This document shows, one piece after another, positions 1-5,072 of a stretch of DNA of 5,072 bases. The stretch is from JALNYB01 sp023230065. Lineage in GTDB: Archaea > Thermoplasmatota > Thermoplasmata > Methanomassiliicoccales > Methanomethylophilaceae. The DNA lies in NCBI GenBank assembly GCA_034006405.1, contig JAVESW010000095.1, forward strand, positions 1 to 5,072, given 5' to 3'. The position numbers and the translations under genes were made by a program. The notes under the pieces were generated by a model, which saw only the letters and a program-made list of their open reading frames with translations, made no database searches and was not told the origin of the DNA. Every line of letters begins with the position of its first letter. Within the stretch, counting starts at the first letter, position 1.

Positions 1-819
1 AAGGATCTTTTCTACAATGAGACCTATCATATGGGACTTGTTAACAAGAAGGATCAGCTTGAATTCCACGATGGACAGGTTAGAGTCGTTGATAATGATA
101 GGAAAGAGGTTGACAAGTATGACGCAGTCGATTACCTTGATCACATTGGAGAGGCAGTCGAACCATGGTCATATGAGAAATTCCCTTATCTAAGAAAACC
201 TGGATACAAGGGACTTGTTGATGGAATGGACAGCGGAATGTATCGTGCATCGCCTTTGTCAAGGCTCAATGCATGTGAAAGCATCTCCACACCTAAGGCT
301 CAGGCAGAACTCGAAGCATACAGGGCACTCTTTACAAGCCTTGGCGTCAAAGGATCAGTTCAGTTTACACTTGCCACACACTGGGCAAGAGTCATTGAAT
401 TATTGTATGCCGCTGAGAAACTTCAAGAAGATGCATACAGTGACAAACTGATAGATGCTAACATCAAGCAGTACGATCTCGTTCCAGGAGGACGCGGTGT
501 CGGTTGCGTAGAGGCTCCGAGAGGAACACTCACACACGACTACACATGCGACGAGGAAGGCATCGTTACCGCTTGCAATTTGGTTGTCGGAACTACCAAC
601 AACAACGGTCCAATCAATATGGATGTTGCCAAGGTAGCAAAAGGTCTTATCCACAATTTCGAGGTGTCCCCCGGACTCTTGAACATGGTTGAGATGGCAT
701 TCCGTGCATACGACCCATGTAACTCCTGTGCAACACACAGCTTACCAGGTCAGATGCCTCTTGAAGCAGTCATAAGGTATGCAGACGGTTCCGAATTCGA
801 GACCATCAAGCAGAACTAA
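1..819 (+). CDS. mvhA: F420-non-reducing [NiFe] hydrogenase large subunit, MvhA type (5' truncated)
   Basis: This is the C-terminal part of a [NiFe]-hydrogenase catalytic subunit. The frame is open from base 1 (reads KDLFYNETYH before the first in-window Met at base 31), so the start lies upstream; 272 residues are visible. Near the end is DPCNSCATH (bases 712-738): the two Cys (718-720, 727-729) are the C-terminal NiFe ligands and the His is the usual cleavage site of the maturation protease, leaving a 26-residue tail to be removed. An APRGTLTHDY motif near residue 172 is also typical of these subunits. The N-terminal RxCGxC ligand pair is outside the window. In methanogens lacking Frh, MvhA oxidises H2 and feeds electrons via MvhG and MvhD to HdrABC for ferredoxin and heterodisulfide reduction in the cytoplasm. 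It stops with TAA, directly before a terminator, so it is the last gene of its unit. FrhA or another group 3 large subunit is the alternative; the [NiFe] family call itself is certain. Confidence 0.88.
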   Translation, partial: KDLFYNETYHMGLVNKKDQLEFHDGQVRVVDNDRKEVDKYDAVDYLDHIGEAVEPWSYEKFPYLRKPGYKGLVDGMDSGMYRASPLSRLNACESISTPKAQAELEAYRALFTSLGVKGSVQFTLATHWARVIELLYAAEKLQEDAYSDKLIDANIKQYDLVPGGRGVGCVEAPRGTLTHDYTCDEEGIVTACNLVVGTTNNNGPINMDVAKVAKGLIHNFEVSPGLLNMVEMAFRAYDPCNSCATHSLPGQMPLEAVIRYADGSEFETIKQN

Positions 820-828
820 ACATTAAAA

Positions 829-857
829 CAGGGGGTAGAACCCCCCTACATTTTTAT
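829..857. terminator. Hairpin terminator between convergent genes, probably bidirectional
   Basis: The sequence holds an inverted repeat, GGGGGT (831-836) and ACCCCC (840-845), with a 3-nt loop. On the plus strand it is followed by TACATTTTTATTT (T-run from 849), ending the hydrogenase transcript 11 nt after its stop. On the minus strand the same stem is followed by TGTTTTAATG, so it can also end the metallophosphoesterase transcript whose stop is at 865-867. The function is inferred from the shape and position; archaeal termination depends mainly on the U-run. Confidence 0.75.
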
Positions 858-864
858 TTGAATT

Positions 865-1653
865 TTATAATTCTTTAATTTGATGTTTATTTTTCCATTT
901 GGAAGTGTTGCGTCCTTTGATCATAAGATCGGAACGTTTTCCTAGATCAATCCCATCAAGTGTATGTATATTGGCATTATCCAGATCTAAAAGATCACTG
1001 TTTAGTATCGGGCCTAAAAGTCCTTCTCCGATTATATTAACAGGGGATCCTCCGAGCATTCTGTTGAATGCAGGTATAATGATGAATATTTCTGGAAGAG
1101 TAGGATATTTGTCTGTTGATGTTTTAAGGAATTTACCTCTGACCCAGCACGGTTCTGTAGCGAGTCTTCCTACACCGTCTCTAAACATAATAGAGGGATG
1201 ATCGTGCCCCATGACAAGAGTTTTGGCGGCCATAACATTCTCAGATGGCCAAGTGTGTCCATGAATGAACCCAATATCTTCTATTTTTAATCCCGAGGCG
1301 GGGCGGGTGCAGACACGACTAGGAAGGAATTCTTCTATGCTTGTATCATGGTTTCCTCTGATTACGTCAATCGTATCAAAATGTTCTAGAAGTCTGTCGA
1401 AAAACATTGGTATTTCACGATATTCTTGTTTTGTGGAACCGGGAACAGAATCTTTCACATCTCCAAGGACAATGAGTTTACTGGAAGTCTTTCCAGCGGC
1501 GGTCAATATATTATCGAACATATCGTCTGTATGTGAGGTTATATGGAATCCTTTGGCTCCAAGATGTGCTTCAACACCTATGTGGAGATCACCGATTATA
1601 AGATATTCTTCAGCTCTGAGGGCAGGAATGCCAGGGACCGGTTGAAGGTCCAT
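865..1653 (-). CDS. SbcD-related archaeal metallophosphoesterase (MJ0037-like)
   Basis: A 262-residue calcineurin-like phosphoesterase with a complete dinuclear-metal motif series: GDLHIG (residues 21-26, D22 and H24), GDVKD (64-68), GNHD (100-103), HGHTWP (131-136) and GHDHPS (149-154). The C-terminal part (about 170-240) has the WVRG, IPAFNRMLGG and LDGIDLG blocks that I associate with the archaeal phosphoesterase family described as SbcD-related (MJ0037, TIGR00024). It is not the Mre11/SbcD nuclease: it is much shorter and has no capping domain. The substrate of the family is not known to me, though metal-dependent phosphoester hydrolysis is expected. The ATG is preceded by AAGGAGAT, a strong ribosome-binding site lying inside the last codons of nnr, and only 1 nt separates the nnr stop from this ATG, so translation is probably coupled. 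The last 20 residues are Lys-rich and poorly conserved in appearance. No signal peptide is seen, so it should be cytoplasmic. Confidence 0.88.
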   Translation of the reverse strand: MDLQPVPGIPALRAEEYLIIGDLHIGVEAHLGAKGFHITSHTDDMFDNILTAAGKTSSKLIVLGDVKDSVPGSTKQEYREIPMFFDRLLEHFDTIDVIRGNHDTSIEEFLPSRVCTRPASGLKIEDIGFIHGHTWPSENVMAAKTLVMGHDHPSIMFRDGVGRLATEPCWVRGKFLKTSTDKYPTLPEIFIIIPAFNRMLGGSPVNIIGEGLLGPILNSDLLDLDNANIHTLDGIDLGKRSDLMIKGRNTSKWKNKHQIKEL

Positions 1654-1654
1654 G

Positions 1655-3064
1655 TTATCTCCTTAGGTCCTCGGCGATTACTTTTGAAATTTTGTCGATG
1701 ACATCTGTGGCGATGAGTCCGTATGATCTTTTTTCAAATGCCATCTCTCCGGCTCTTCCGGATATATATGCCCCAAGACATGCCGCATCGAACGTGTTCA
1801 TTCCCTTGGATAATAGTCCCGCGACGATACCAGAAAGCACATCTCCGGTTCCGGCGCTGGTCATAGCAGGAGTACCTCTTTTGTTGACCCGATAATGAGT
1901 TCCATTTGATATTATGTCCTCTGCTCCTTTTAGAAGAATAGTGGCATTCATGTCTGATGCTTTTTTAGTGACATGTAATACGAGGTCTTTTCCAATCGTT
2001 CCTCCGAGCCTTATGAATTCTCTGGAGTGGGGCGTAACAATGATTGGTGTGACCTCATTATGGAAATCTTTTCCAAGAGCGTTAAGGCCGTCCGCATCTA
2101 TAACCATCGGAACAGTGCATTTGGAAACGAATTCTCTTACTGCAAAGACTGTTTCGGAATCTATTCCAATACCAGGTCCGATGAGGACTGCATCATTAGT
2201 CGATGTGAGTTCTAGTAATTCTTTGATATGTTTTATGGTGATTATCTTACCAGGAAGTTCTGTCATGGTGAATACTGGTGAGAATGAGGATACGGTTGTG
2301 AAAGATGATGTCGGTGTAGCGATCCTTACAAGATCAACTCCTACGCGCATGGCAGCCATAGCTGCCATTGCAGGGGCACCTGCATAAGGGCCTCCACCAA
2401 TAATTAAAAGCCTACCATTGCAACCCTTGTGGCTGTCAGGGGATGGGATGGGATATCTTCTCATATCTCCAGGTCCCGTTTCTAGATATGCATTTTCTGG
2501 AATTCCGATATTTGCTATGATTATGTCTCCGCAGTTCTCTGAATTCATTCCATCTTTTGCTGCATGGAAAGATATTGTTATGTCGGGTAATATGGCTGTA
2601 TCAGTTCCGAATCCGGATGGAATGTCTACAGATATGACTATTCCTTTGAATCTATTGACAATTTCGATGTATTCATCATAAGGGCTTTTGATAGATCCTA
2701 CGGCACCCGTTCCAAGTGCACAGTCCACAAGAACATCATATTTTTCTATTGCAGACTCTGAAAAGAATTCTTTTACAGGACATGATACAGCATTGAGTTC
2801 TTTAATTGATTCTTTGGAGTGTATCTCAGTTTTTGGTTTGAGAAGCATTATCGAAACATCTTCTCCAGTAAGACATCTGGCTGCTGAGAATCCATCTCCA
2901 CCGTTGTTTCCGGTACCGCATACGAACAAAATCTTCTTTCCTGAGAATCTCTTTTTTATCACTTCTGCAACGGCTGCACCTGCATTATCCATAAGATCTT
3001 TTACGCTAACACCCAATGCTTCTGAGTTAGCGTCCATTACTTGAGCATCAATCCGTGTTATCAT
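1655..3064 (-). CDS. nnr: Bifunctional NAD(P)H-hydrate epimerase / ADP-dependent NAD(P)H-hydrate dehydratase
   Basis: A 469-residue two-domain metabolite-repair enzyme. The N-terminal YjeF_N domain (about 1-205) interconverts R- and S-forms of NAD(P)HX: it shows the NNGGDG loop (53-58), DCALGTG (114-120) and VDIPSG (146-151). The C-terminal ribokinase-like domain (about 210-469) uses ADP to dehydrate S-NAD(P)HX back to NAD(P)H: it shows HKG...GRLLIIGGG (212-225), GPGIGID (296-302), VIDADGLNAL (321-330), TPHSREF (344-350), LLKGAED (377-383) and GTGDVLSG (405-412), with D408 the expected catalytic base. Length and domain order match the usual fused bacterial and archaeal Nnr, with no break. It begins 12 nt after the srp19 stop, with AAGGAT as a plausible ribosome-binding site overlapping the end of srp19, and runs directly into the downstream phosphoesterase. 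Stop is TAA. The enzyme is cytoplasmic and constitutive in most organisms; the operon arrangement suggests shared expression with srp19. Confidence 0.95.
   Translation of the reverse strand: MITRIDAQVMDANSEALGVSVKDLMDNAGAAVAEVIKKRFSGKKILFVCGTGNNGGDGFSAARCLTGEDVSIMLLKPKTEIHSKESIKELNAVSCPVKEFFSESAIEKYDVLVDCALGTGAVGSIKSPYDEYIEIVNRFKGIVISVDIPSGFGTDTAILPDITISFHAAKDGMNSENCGDIIIANIGIPENAYLETGPGDMRRYPIPSPDSHKGCNGRLLIIGGGPYAGAPAMAAMAAMRVGVDLVRIATPTSSFTTVSSFSPVFTMTELPGKIITIKHIKELLELTSTNDAVLIGPGIGIDSETVFAVREFVSKCTVPMVIDADGLNALGKDFHNEVTPIIVTPHSREFIRLGGTIGKDLVLHVTKKASDMNATILLKGAEDIISNGTHYRVNKRGTPAMTSAGTGDVLSGIVAGLLSKGMNTFDAACLGAYISGRAGEMAFEKRSYGLIATDVIDKISKVIAEDLRR
1657..1667 (-). promoter_or_regulatory. 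Ribosome-binding site inside the end of nnr
   Basis: Read on the minus strand, CCTAAGGAGAT precedes the phosphoesterase ATG (1653-1651). The AGGAGA core doubles as the last two Arg codons of nnr, and the nnr TAA lies between it and the ATG. This layout fixes the phosphoesterase start and suggests translational coupling of the two genes. Confidence 0.75.
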
Positions 3065-3076
3065 GATAATTAATCC

Positions 3077-3388
3077 TTATTTTTGCTTATTCTTAACAAG
3101 AATTTCACCTATTTTCGGGAGAAGGGTCGTTTTTGAAAATTTGCCTCTTTCTACGCGAACGCATCCATGTTTTGCTGCCCAATTGGCAGGGTAGGCTTTG
3201 TTTTCGAATACTTCGTATTCGAGATCAAGGATCAATGCACCTTTTGCAATGATATCCAGACTCGGTTCTTTGACACAAAGATTTTTAGGAAGTCTTCTGC
3301 CATCTGAACGTGTACGTTCAACGTCAAAGTATTCTGGCCAAAGAACTATCGCGGTATCTTCATCGTAAGTCATGATATCACTGGACAT
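3077..3388 (-). CDS. srp19: Signal recognition particle subunit SRP19
   Basis: This 103-residue basic protein carries the SRP19 signature: WPEYFD (17-22), RTRSDGRRLPK (25-35), then a helix with SLDIIAKGALILDLEYE, AYPANWAAKHGCVRVE, and a Lys-rich end. SRP19 binds the tips of helices 6 and 8 of 7S RNA and prepares it for SRP54 binding, which is needed for membrane-protein targeting. The length is normal for archaea (about 90-105). The start is uncertain. The first ATG (3388-3386) has no clear ribosome-binding site; the next in-frame ATG (3373-3371, reading MTYDEDTAIVLW) is 5 residues shorter and sits about 31 nt from a TATA-like TTAAACAT, which fits a nearly leaderless transcript better. It is the first gene of the srp19-nnr-phosphoesterase cluster and ends with TAA. 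The family call is firm; only the start is open. Confidence 0.93.
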   Translation of the reverse strand: MSSDIMTYDEDTAIVLWPEYFDVERTRSDGRRLPKNLCVKEPSLDIIAKGALILDLEYEVFENKAYPANWAAKHGCVRVERGKFSKTTLLPKIGEILVKNKQK

Positions 3389-3399
3389 AATAGAGTACT

Positions 3400-3407
3400 A
3401 TGTTTAA
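3400..3407 (-). promoter_or_regulatory. srp19: Candidate TATA box for the srp19-nnr-phosphoesterase unit
   Basis: TTAAACAT on the minus strand, centred near 3404, resembles an archaeal TATA element. Counting the usual 26 nt downstream puts the transcript start near 3378, which is inside the longest srp19 frame but 5 nt before the second ATG. The match to consensus is weak in this AT-rich stretch, and TTTTATCA further upstream is another possible element. Confidence 0.35.
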
Positions 3408-3690
3408 GAATTTGTTTGATAGCTTTTACTCATATGATAAAATACATCATAGTTTGGATGAATTAATTTTTATTTTAGGAAACCATCAATCGTGGAAGAG
3501 TTGGTGACAGTTGAAAAGATTGTATTTTTTATTAAATCATTGCAATTGAATATAATCGAGTTACTTATCTAGATAATTTATAGACTTTACACAATAATTT
3601 TTGACTGTATTTACTTTACGTGGCACACACGCATCATAAATGAAACATATGAAACGGTAAAGATTTTACTGAAAAGAAGTGAGCTATGTT

Positions 3691-3710
3691 CCCGGACCGG
3701 AAGGTCCGGG
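3691..3710 (-). terminator. GC-rich hairpin after the S8e gene
   Basis: A perfect 8-bp inverted repeat, CCCGGACC and GGTCCGGG, with a 4-nt loop, lies 14 nt after the S8e stop. On the S8e strand a T-run (TTTTTAATCT) comes before the stem, and only a weak pyrimidine stretch (CTTCTTTTC) follows it, so it is not a textbook terminator. It may instead stabilise the 3' end of the S8e mRNA. On the plus strand the loop is GGAA, a GNRA-type tetraloop, so a plus-strand RNA end is possible too. Confidence 0.5.
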
Positions 3711-3724
3711 AGATTAAAAATTAC

Positions 3725-4105
3725 TCAATCAACTAGGACTGCGTTAATGGCGCCGTCTTGTCCAGGTCTAGATGTAACAATGGCTTCTCCAAGATCTGTT
3801 GAGATCTTTGCGCCCCTATTGAGGATGTTACGCTGAACGTAGTTAGGGTCGGCTGGATTGGCTTTGACTGTAATGATTTTGGCTTTTTTCACAGTGTTTG
3901 TCTTTTTATCGACAACATTTGCGAACTCTGCTGTAAGCATTCCAACCTTCAAGATTCCGCCCGCTCCACGGTACTGTTTAAGTGTTTGTTTACCGACTTT
4001 TGTGAACTGCTTCTCTCTGCTGATCTCGAATTTTCTTTTTCCCCTACTGGAAACAAGTCTGCCGCCAGTGGGTTTTCTGTTGGATTTACCTTGACAAAGT
4101 GCCAT
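3725..4105 (-). CDS. rps8e: 30S ribosomal protein S8e (eS8)
   Basis: A 126-residue basic protein that matches archaeal S8e: N-terminal QGKSNRKPTGGR (5-16), RGKRKFE, a central beta-rich region with NPADPNYVQRNIL, and the C-terminal VTSRPGQDGAINAVLV block. It is a small-subunit ribosomal protein in archaea and eukaryotes, bound to 16S rRNA. Length is typical. The start is ATG at 4105-4103 giving MALCQGKS; a TTG three codons upstream (4114) lies at the predicted transcript start and is not supported. Position 4 is Cys (TGT), where many archaeal S8e proteins, as I recall, carry Trp near this spot. A strong TATA box precedes it, so it forms its own unit although the phosphoesterase gene upstream ends only 67 nt away on the same strand. 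Stop is TGA, the only non-TAA stop among the window's genes. Confidence 0.96.
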   Translation of the reverse strand: MALCQGKSNRKPTGGRLVSSRGKRKFEISREKQFTKVGKQTLKQYRGAGGILKVGMLTAEFANVVDKKTNTVKKAKIITVKANPADPNYVQRNILNRGAKISTDLGEAIVTSRPGQDGAINAVLVD

Positions 4106-4134
4106 TTTAATCAATCACTCTAATTATGGAACTG

Positions 4135-4142
4135 TATATAAA
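4135..4142 (-). promoter_or_regulatory. rps8e: TATA box of the S8e gene
   Basis: TTTATATA on the minus strand is a near-consensus archaeal TATA box, with an A-rich candidate BRE (AGAAAAGC) just upstream. The usual 26-nt spacing gives a transcript start near 4112, leaving a leader of about 6-8 nt before the ATG at 4105. It lies in the short gap after the upstream phosphoesterase gene, so S8e can be transcribed independently. Confidence 0.75.
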
Positions 4143-4172
4143 GCTTTTCTAAGTATGATTTTCAGAGAGACT

Positions 4173-4814
4173 TTAGTTCAGCGGACCTAGTAATTTTGCC
4201 TCTGCTTTTCCGTTTTCTATAGTGATTATTGCAGAATAGCCATCTTTTGCTGGTCCGGGATTGCAGAAAAGCGTTCCGTTGATGATTGCAGATCCACGAT
4301 CCTCATGGACATGTCCTGACAGAGCAATAATCGGATGGAATTCATCTACTATCTTTTTCACGGCGTGACTGCCCACGCTAGTTCCGTTGGGAATTTTATC
4401 GAAGATTCCGTAAGAAGGGACATGTGTCATAAGGATCATACCTTTTTTAGATATAGGCTTTAATGCGTTGTATATTTCATCTTCTGTTAGTTCGAACGGG
4501 GTTCCAAATATTGTGATGTTAGAGCCTCCGAGGCCTATAAGATCATATTCGCCGATCTTTTTTGCTTTCCCATGTAGATCATATGCGATCTGTGATATCT
4601 TATCAGGAAAATCCCGCGAGTCACAGTTTCCTGGAATGACGTATGTTTTTTCATGTATAGAACTCAGTATGTCTACGGCATCTTCTCCGGTGCCCATATC
4701 GGTAACGTCACCTAGGAACAGAATGTGGTCAGGGCGTTCATCTGCAATAATGCGATTGATCTGTTCTATTCTGGATGTTTTTTGATGTAGATCAGTCAAT
4801 ACTAGAAACTTCAT
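4173..4814 (-). CDS. PAE1087-like calcineurin-type metallophosphoesterase
   Basis: A 213-residue single-domain phosphoesterase. Metal-site motifs run in order: TDLHQ (7-11, D8 and H10), GDVTD (35-39), GNCDS (62-66), THVPSYG (130-136) and SGHVHE (166-171). The third motif reads GNCD, not the common GNHD, so the His that normally helps protonate the leaving group is replaced by Cys; archaeal proteins of the PAE1087 type often have this, so it need not mean inactivity. GTSVGSHAVKKIVDE (144-158) and NPGPAKDGYSAI (185-196) are also family-like. The substrate is unknown. It is unrelated in detail to the SbcD-like enzyme at 865-1653, which has GNHD and a longer C-terminal part. The ATG is the predicted start: a TATA box 28 nt upstream implies a leaderless mRNA, and there is no ribosome-binding site. 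Stop is TAA; no terminator is seen after it, so read-through into S8e is possible. Confidence 0.88.
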   Translation of the reverse strand: MKFLVLTDLHQKTSRIEQINRIIADERPDHILFLGDVTDMGTGEDAVDILSSIHEKTYVIPGNCDSRDFPDKISQIAYDLHGKAKKIGEYDLIGLGGSNITIFGTPFELTEDEIYNALKPISKKGMILMTHVPSYGIFDKIPNGTSVGSHAVKKIVDEFHPIIALSGHVHEDRGSAIINGTLFCNPGPAKDGYSAIITIENGKAEAKLLGPLN

Positions 4815-4837
4815 GATCAGGCGATTGTAATTGATGT

Positions 4838-4845
4838 ACTTATAG
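4838..4845 (-). promoter_or_regulatory. TATA box of the PAE1087-like phosphoesterase gene
   Basis: CTATAAGT on the minus strand is centred about 27 nt before the ATG at 4814. With the usual archaeal spacing the transcript would begin at or one base before the ATG, meaning a leaderless message. The lack of any Shine-Dalgarno-like sequence in the intervening bases agrees with this. Confidence 0.6.
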
Positions 4846-4888
4846 ATTCATTGAGAGGAACAATCGCGCGCGTAATGTATATCATAGT

Positions 4889-4908
4889 TATAAAAATAAA
4901 AACAAAAT
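4889..4908 (-). terminator. T-rich terminator downstream of tRNA-Ser
   Basis: On the minus strand the bases following the tRNA are T-rich: TTTTATTTATCTTG directly after the CCA end (4943-4930), then TTTTGTTTTTATTTTTA (4906-4890). U-runs of this kind end archaeal tRNA transcripts. No hairpin is needed or seen. Confidence 0.55.
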
Positions 4909-4943
4909 TGGTTACATTGTAATAGTGAACAAGATAAATAAAA

Positions 4944-5031
4944 TGGCGTGGAGGGGGGGATTCGAACCCCCGGGTCGCAAGGCGACATCAGATTAGCAGT
5001 CTGACGCCTTACCAGGCTGGGCCACCTCCAC
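4944..5031 (-). tRNA. tRNA-Ser (anticodon GCU), CCA encoded
   Basis: The minus strand folds as a class II tRNA. The acceptor stem is GTGGAGG with CCTCCAC, a perfect 7 bp. The D stem is GCC/GGC. The anticodon stem is TCAGA/TCTGA with loop CTGCTAA, giving anticodon GCT (4997-4995), which reads AGC and AGU serine codons. The long variable arm pairs GTCGC with GCGAC around CTT, as serine tRNAs require. The T stem is GGGGG/CCCCC with loop TTCGAAT. The discriminator base is G, the serine identity base, followed by an encoded CCA (4946-4944). No intron is present. The gene is transcribed alone, ahead of the phosphoesterase gene on the same strand, and appears complete and normal. Confidence 0.97.
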
Positions 5032-5056
5032 AATAAGACGGCGTAAGACATGTTGC

Positions 5057-5064
5057 TATTAAAA
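5057..5064 (-). promoter_or_regulatory. TATA box of tRNA-Ser
   Basis: TTTTAATA on the minus strand is centred 29-30 nt before the first tRNA base at 5031. This is the expected place for an archaeal tRNA promoter with a start site a few bases upstream of the mature 5' end. Confidence 0.6.
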
Positions 5065-5072
5065 CTTTGGAT

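Larger units (their letters stand above)
3389..3724. other. 336-nt intergenic gap between S8e and srp19
   Basis: No gene can be assigned with confidence. The stretch is AT-rich except for a GC-rich hairpin at 3691-3710 beside the S8e end. The srp19 promoter should be at its low-coordinate end. The plus strand contains a short direct repeat ATGAAAC at 3640-3646 and 3649-3655, a small CGTG/CACG stem near 3619-3631, and a frame starting at GTG 3492 that has 26 codons before a TAG (3570-3572) and then stays open to 3833. I recognise no homologue in that frame. I found no convincing C/D-box RNA, tRNA or CRISPR repeat here. Confidence 0.6.

Noticed and set aside
400..738. Minus-strand frame of 112 codons inside the hydrogenase gene
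   Set aside because: It lies opposite conserved hydrogenase sequence, including the DPCxxCxxH motif, and shows no recognisable domain.
1265..1645. Plus-strand frame of 126 codons opposite the SbcD-related phosphoesterase
   Set aside because: All metal-binding motifs are on the other strand, so this is a shadow frame.
865..1653. Mre11/SbcD DNA-repair nuclease
   Set aside because: Motifs resemble SbcD, but the protein is only 262 residues, has no capping domain, and no Rad50/SbcC gene is nearby.
1914..2387. Plus-strand frame of 157 codons inside nnr
   Set aside because: It is antisense to a well-conserved enzyme, has no family-like motifs, and reflects codon constraints of nnr.
3640..3655. 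Tandem ATGAAAC repeat as a CRISPR or operator
   Set aside because: There are only two copies of 7 bases in AT-rich DNA, with no further spaced copies; too little to call.
4864..4872. CGCGCGCG run between tRNA and phosphoesterase gene
   Set aside because: A short alternating CG run without flanking symmetry or a known site; noted but no function can be supported.
4848..5051. Minus-strand frame of 67 codons
   Set aside because: It runs through the whole tRNA-Ser gene and its promoter, so it is a chance frame in the GC-rich tRNA.

Overview
The window reads as a piece of a methanogenic archaeon's chromosome. Archaeal markers are SRP19, ribosomal protein S8e, a tRNA-Ser with an encoded CCA end, TATA-box promoters, and the end of a [NiFe]-hydrogenase large subunit of the MvhA (F420-non-reducing) type. 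A+T-rich DNA, an mvhA-type gene and six coding genes with no TAG stop (five TAA, one TGA) fit Methanomassiliicoccales, a lineage that can use TAG for pyrrolysine. That placement is inference; no marker in the window proves it.

Layout. Positions 1-819 (+) hold the 3' part of the hydrogenase gene, which lacks its 5' end. It meets the opposing transcript at a hairpin with flanking T-runs (831-845) that can end transcription both ways. Everything else is on the minus strand. Read in the direction of transcription (high to low coordinates) there are four units: tRNA-Ser(GCU) at 5031-4944; a PAE1087-like metallophosphoesterase at 4814-4173; ribosomal protein S8e at 4105-3725; and a compact three-gene cluster, srp19 (3388-3077), nnr (3064-1655) and an SbcD-related MJ0037-like metallophosphoesterase (1653-865). 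The gaps in the last cluster are 12 and 1 nt, so it is probably one operon. A 336-nt gap (3389-3724) separates S8e from srp19 and contains a strong GC-rich hairpin and a plus-strand reading frame interrupted by a single TAG.

Roles. MvhA supplies electrons from H2 to the MvhADG/HdrABC flavin-bifurcating complex. SRP19 and S8e belong to protein targeting and translation. Nnr repairs damaged NAD(P)H. The two metallophosphoesterases have intact or near-intact metal-binding motifs but unknown substrates. The window looks mostly like ordinary housekeeping chromosome: I see no insertion sequence, CRISPR array, phage gene or defence cassette. The least explained part is the 3389-3724 gap.
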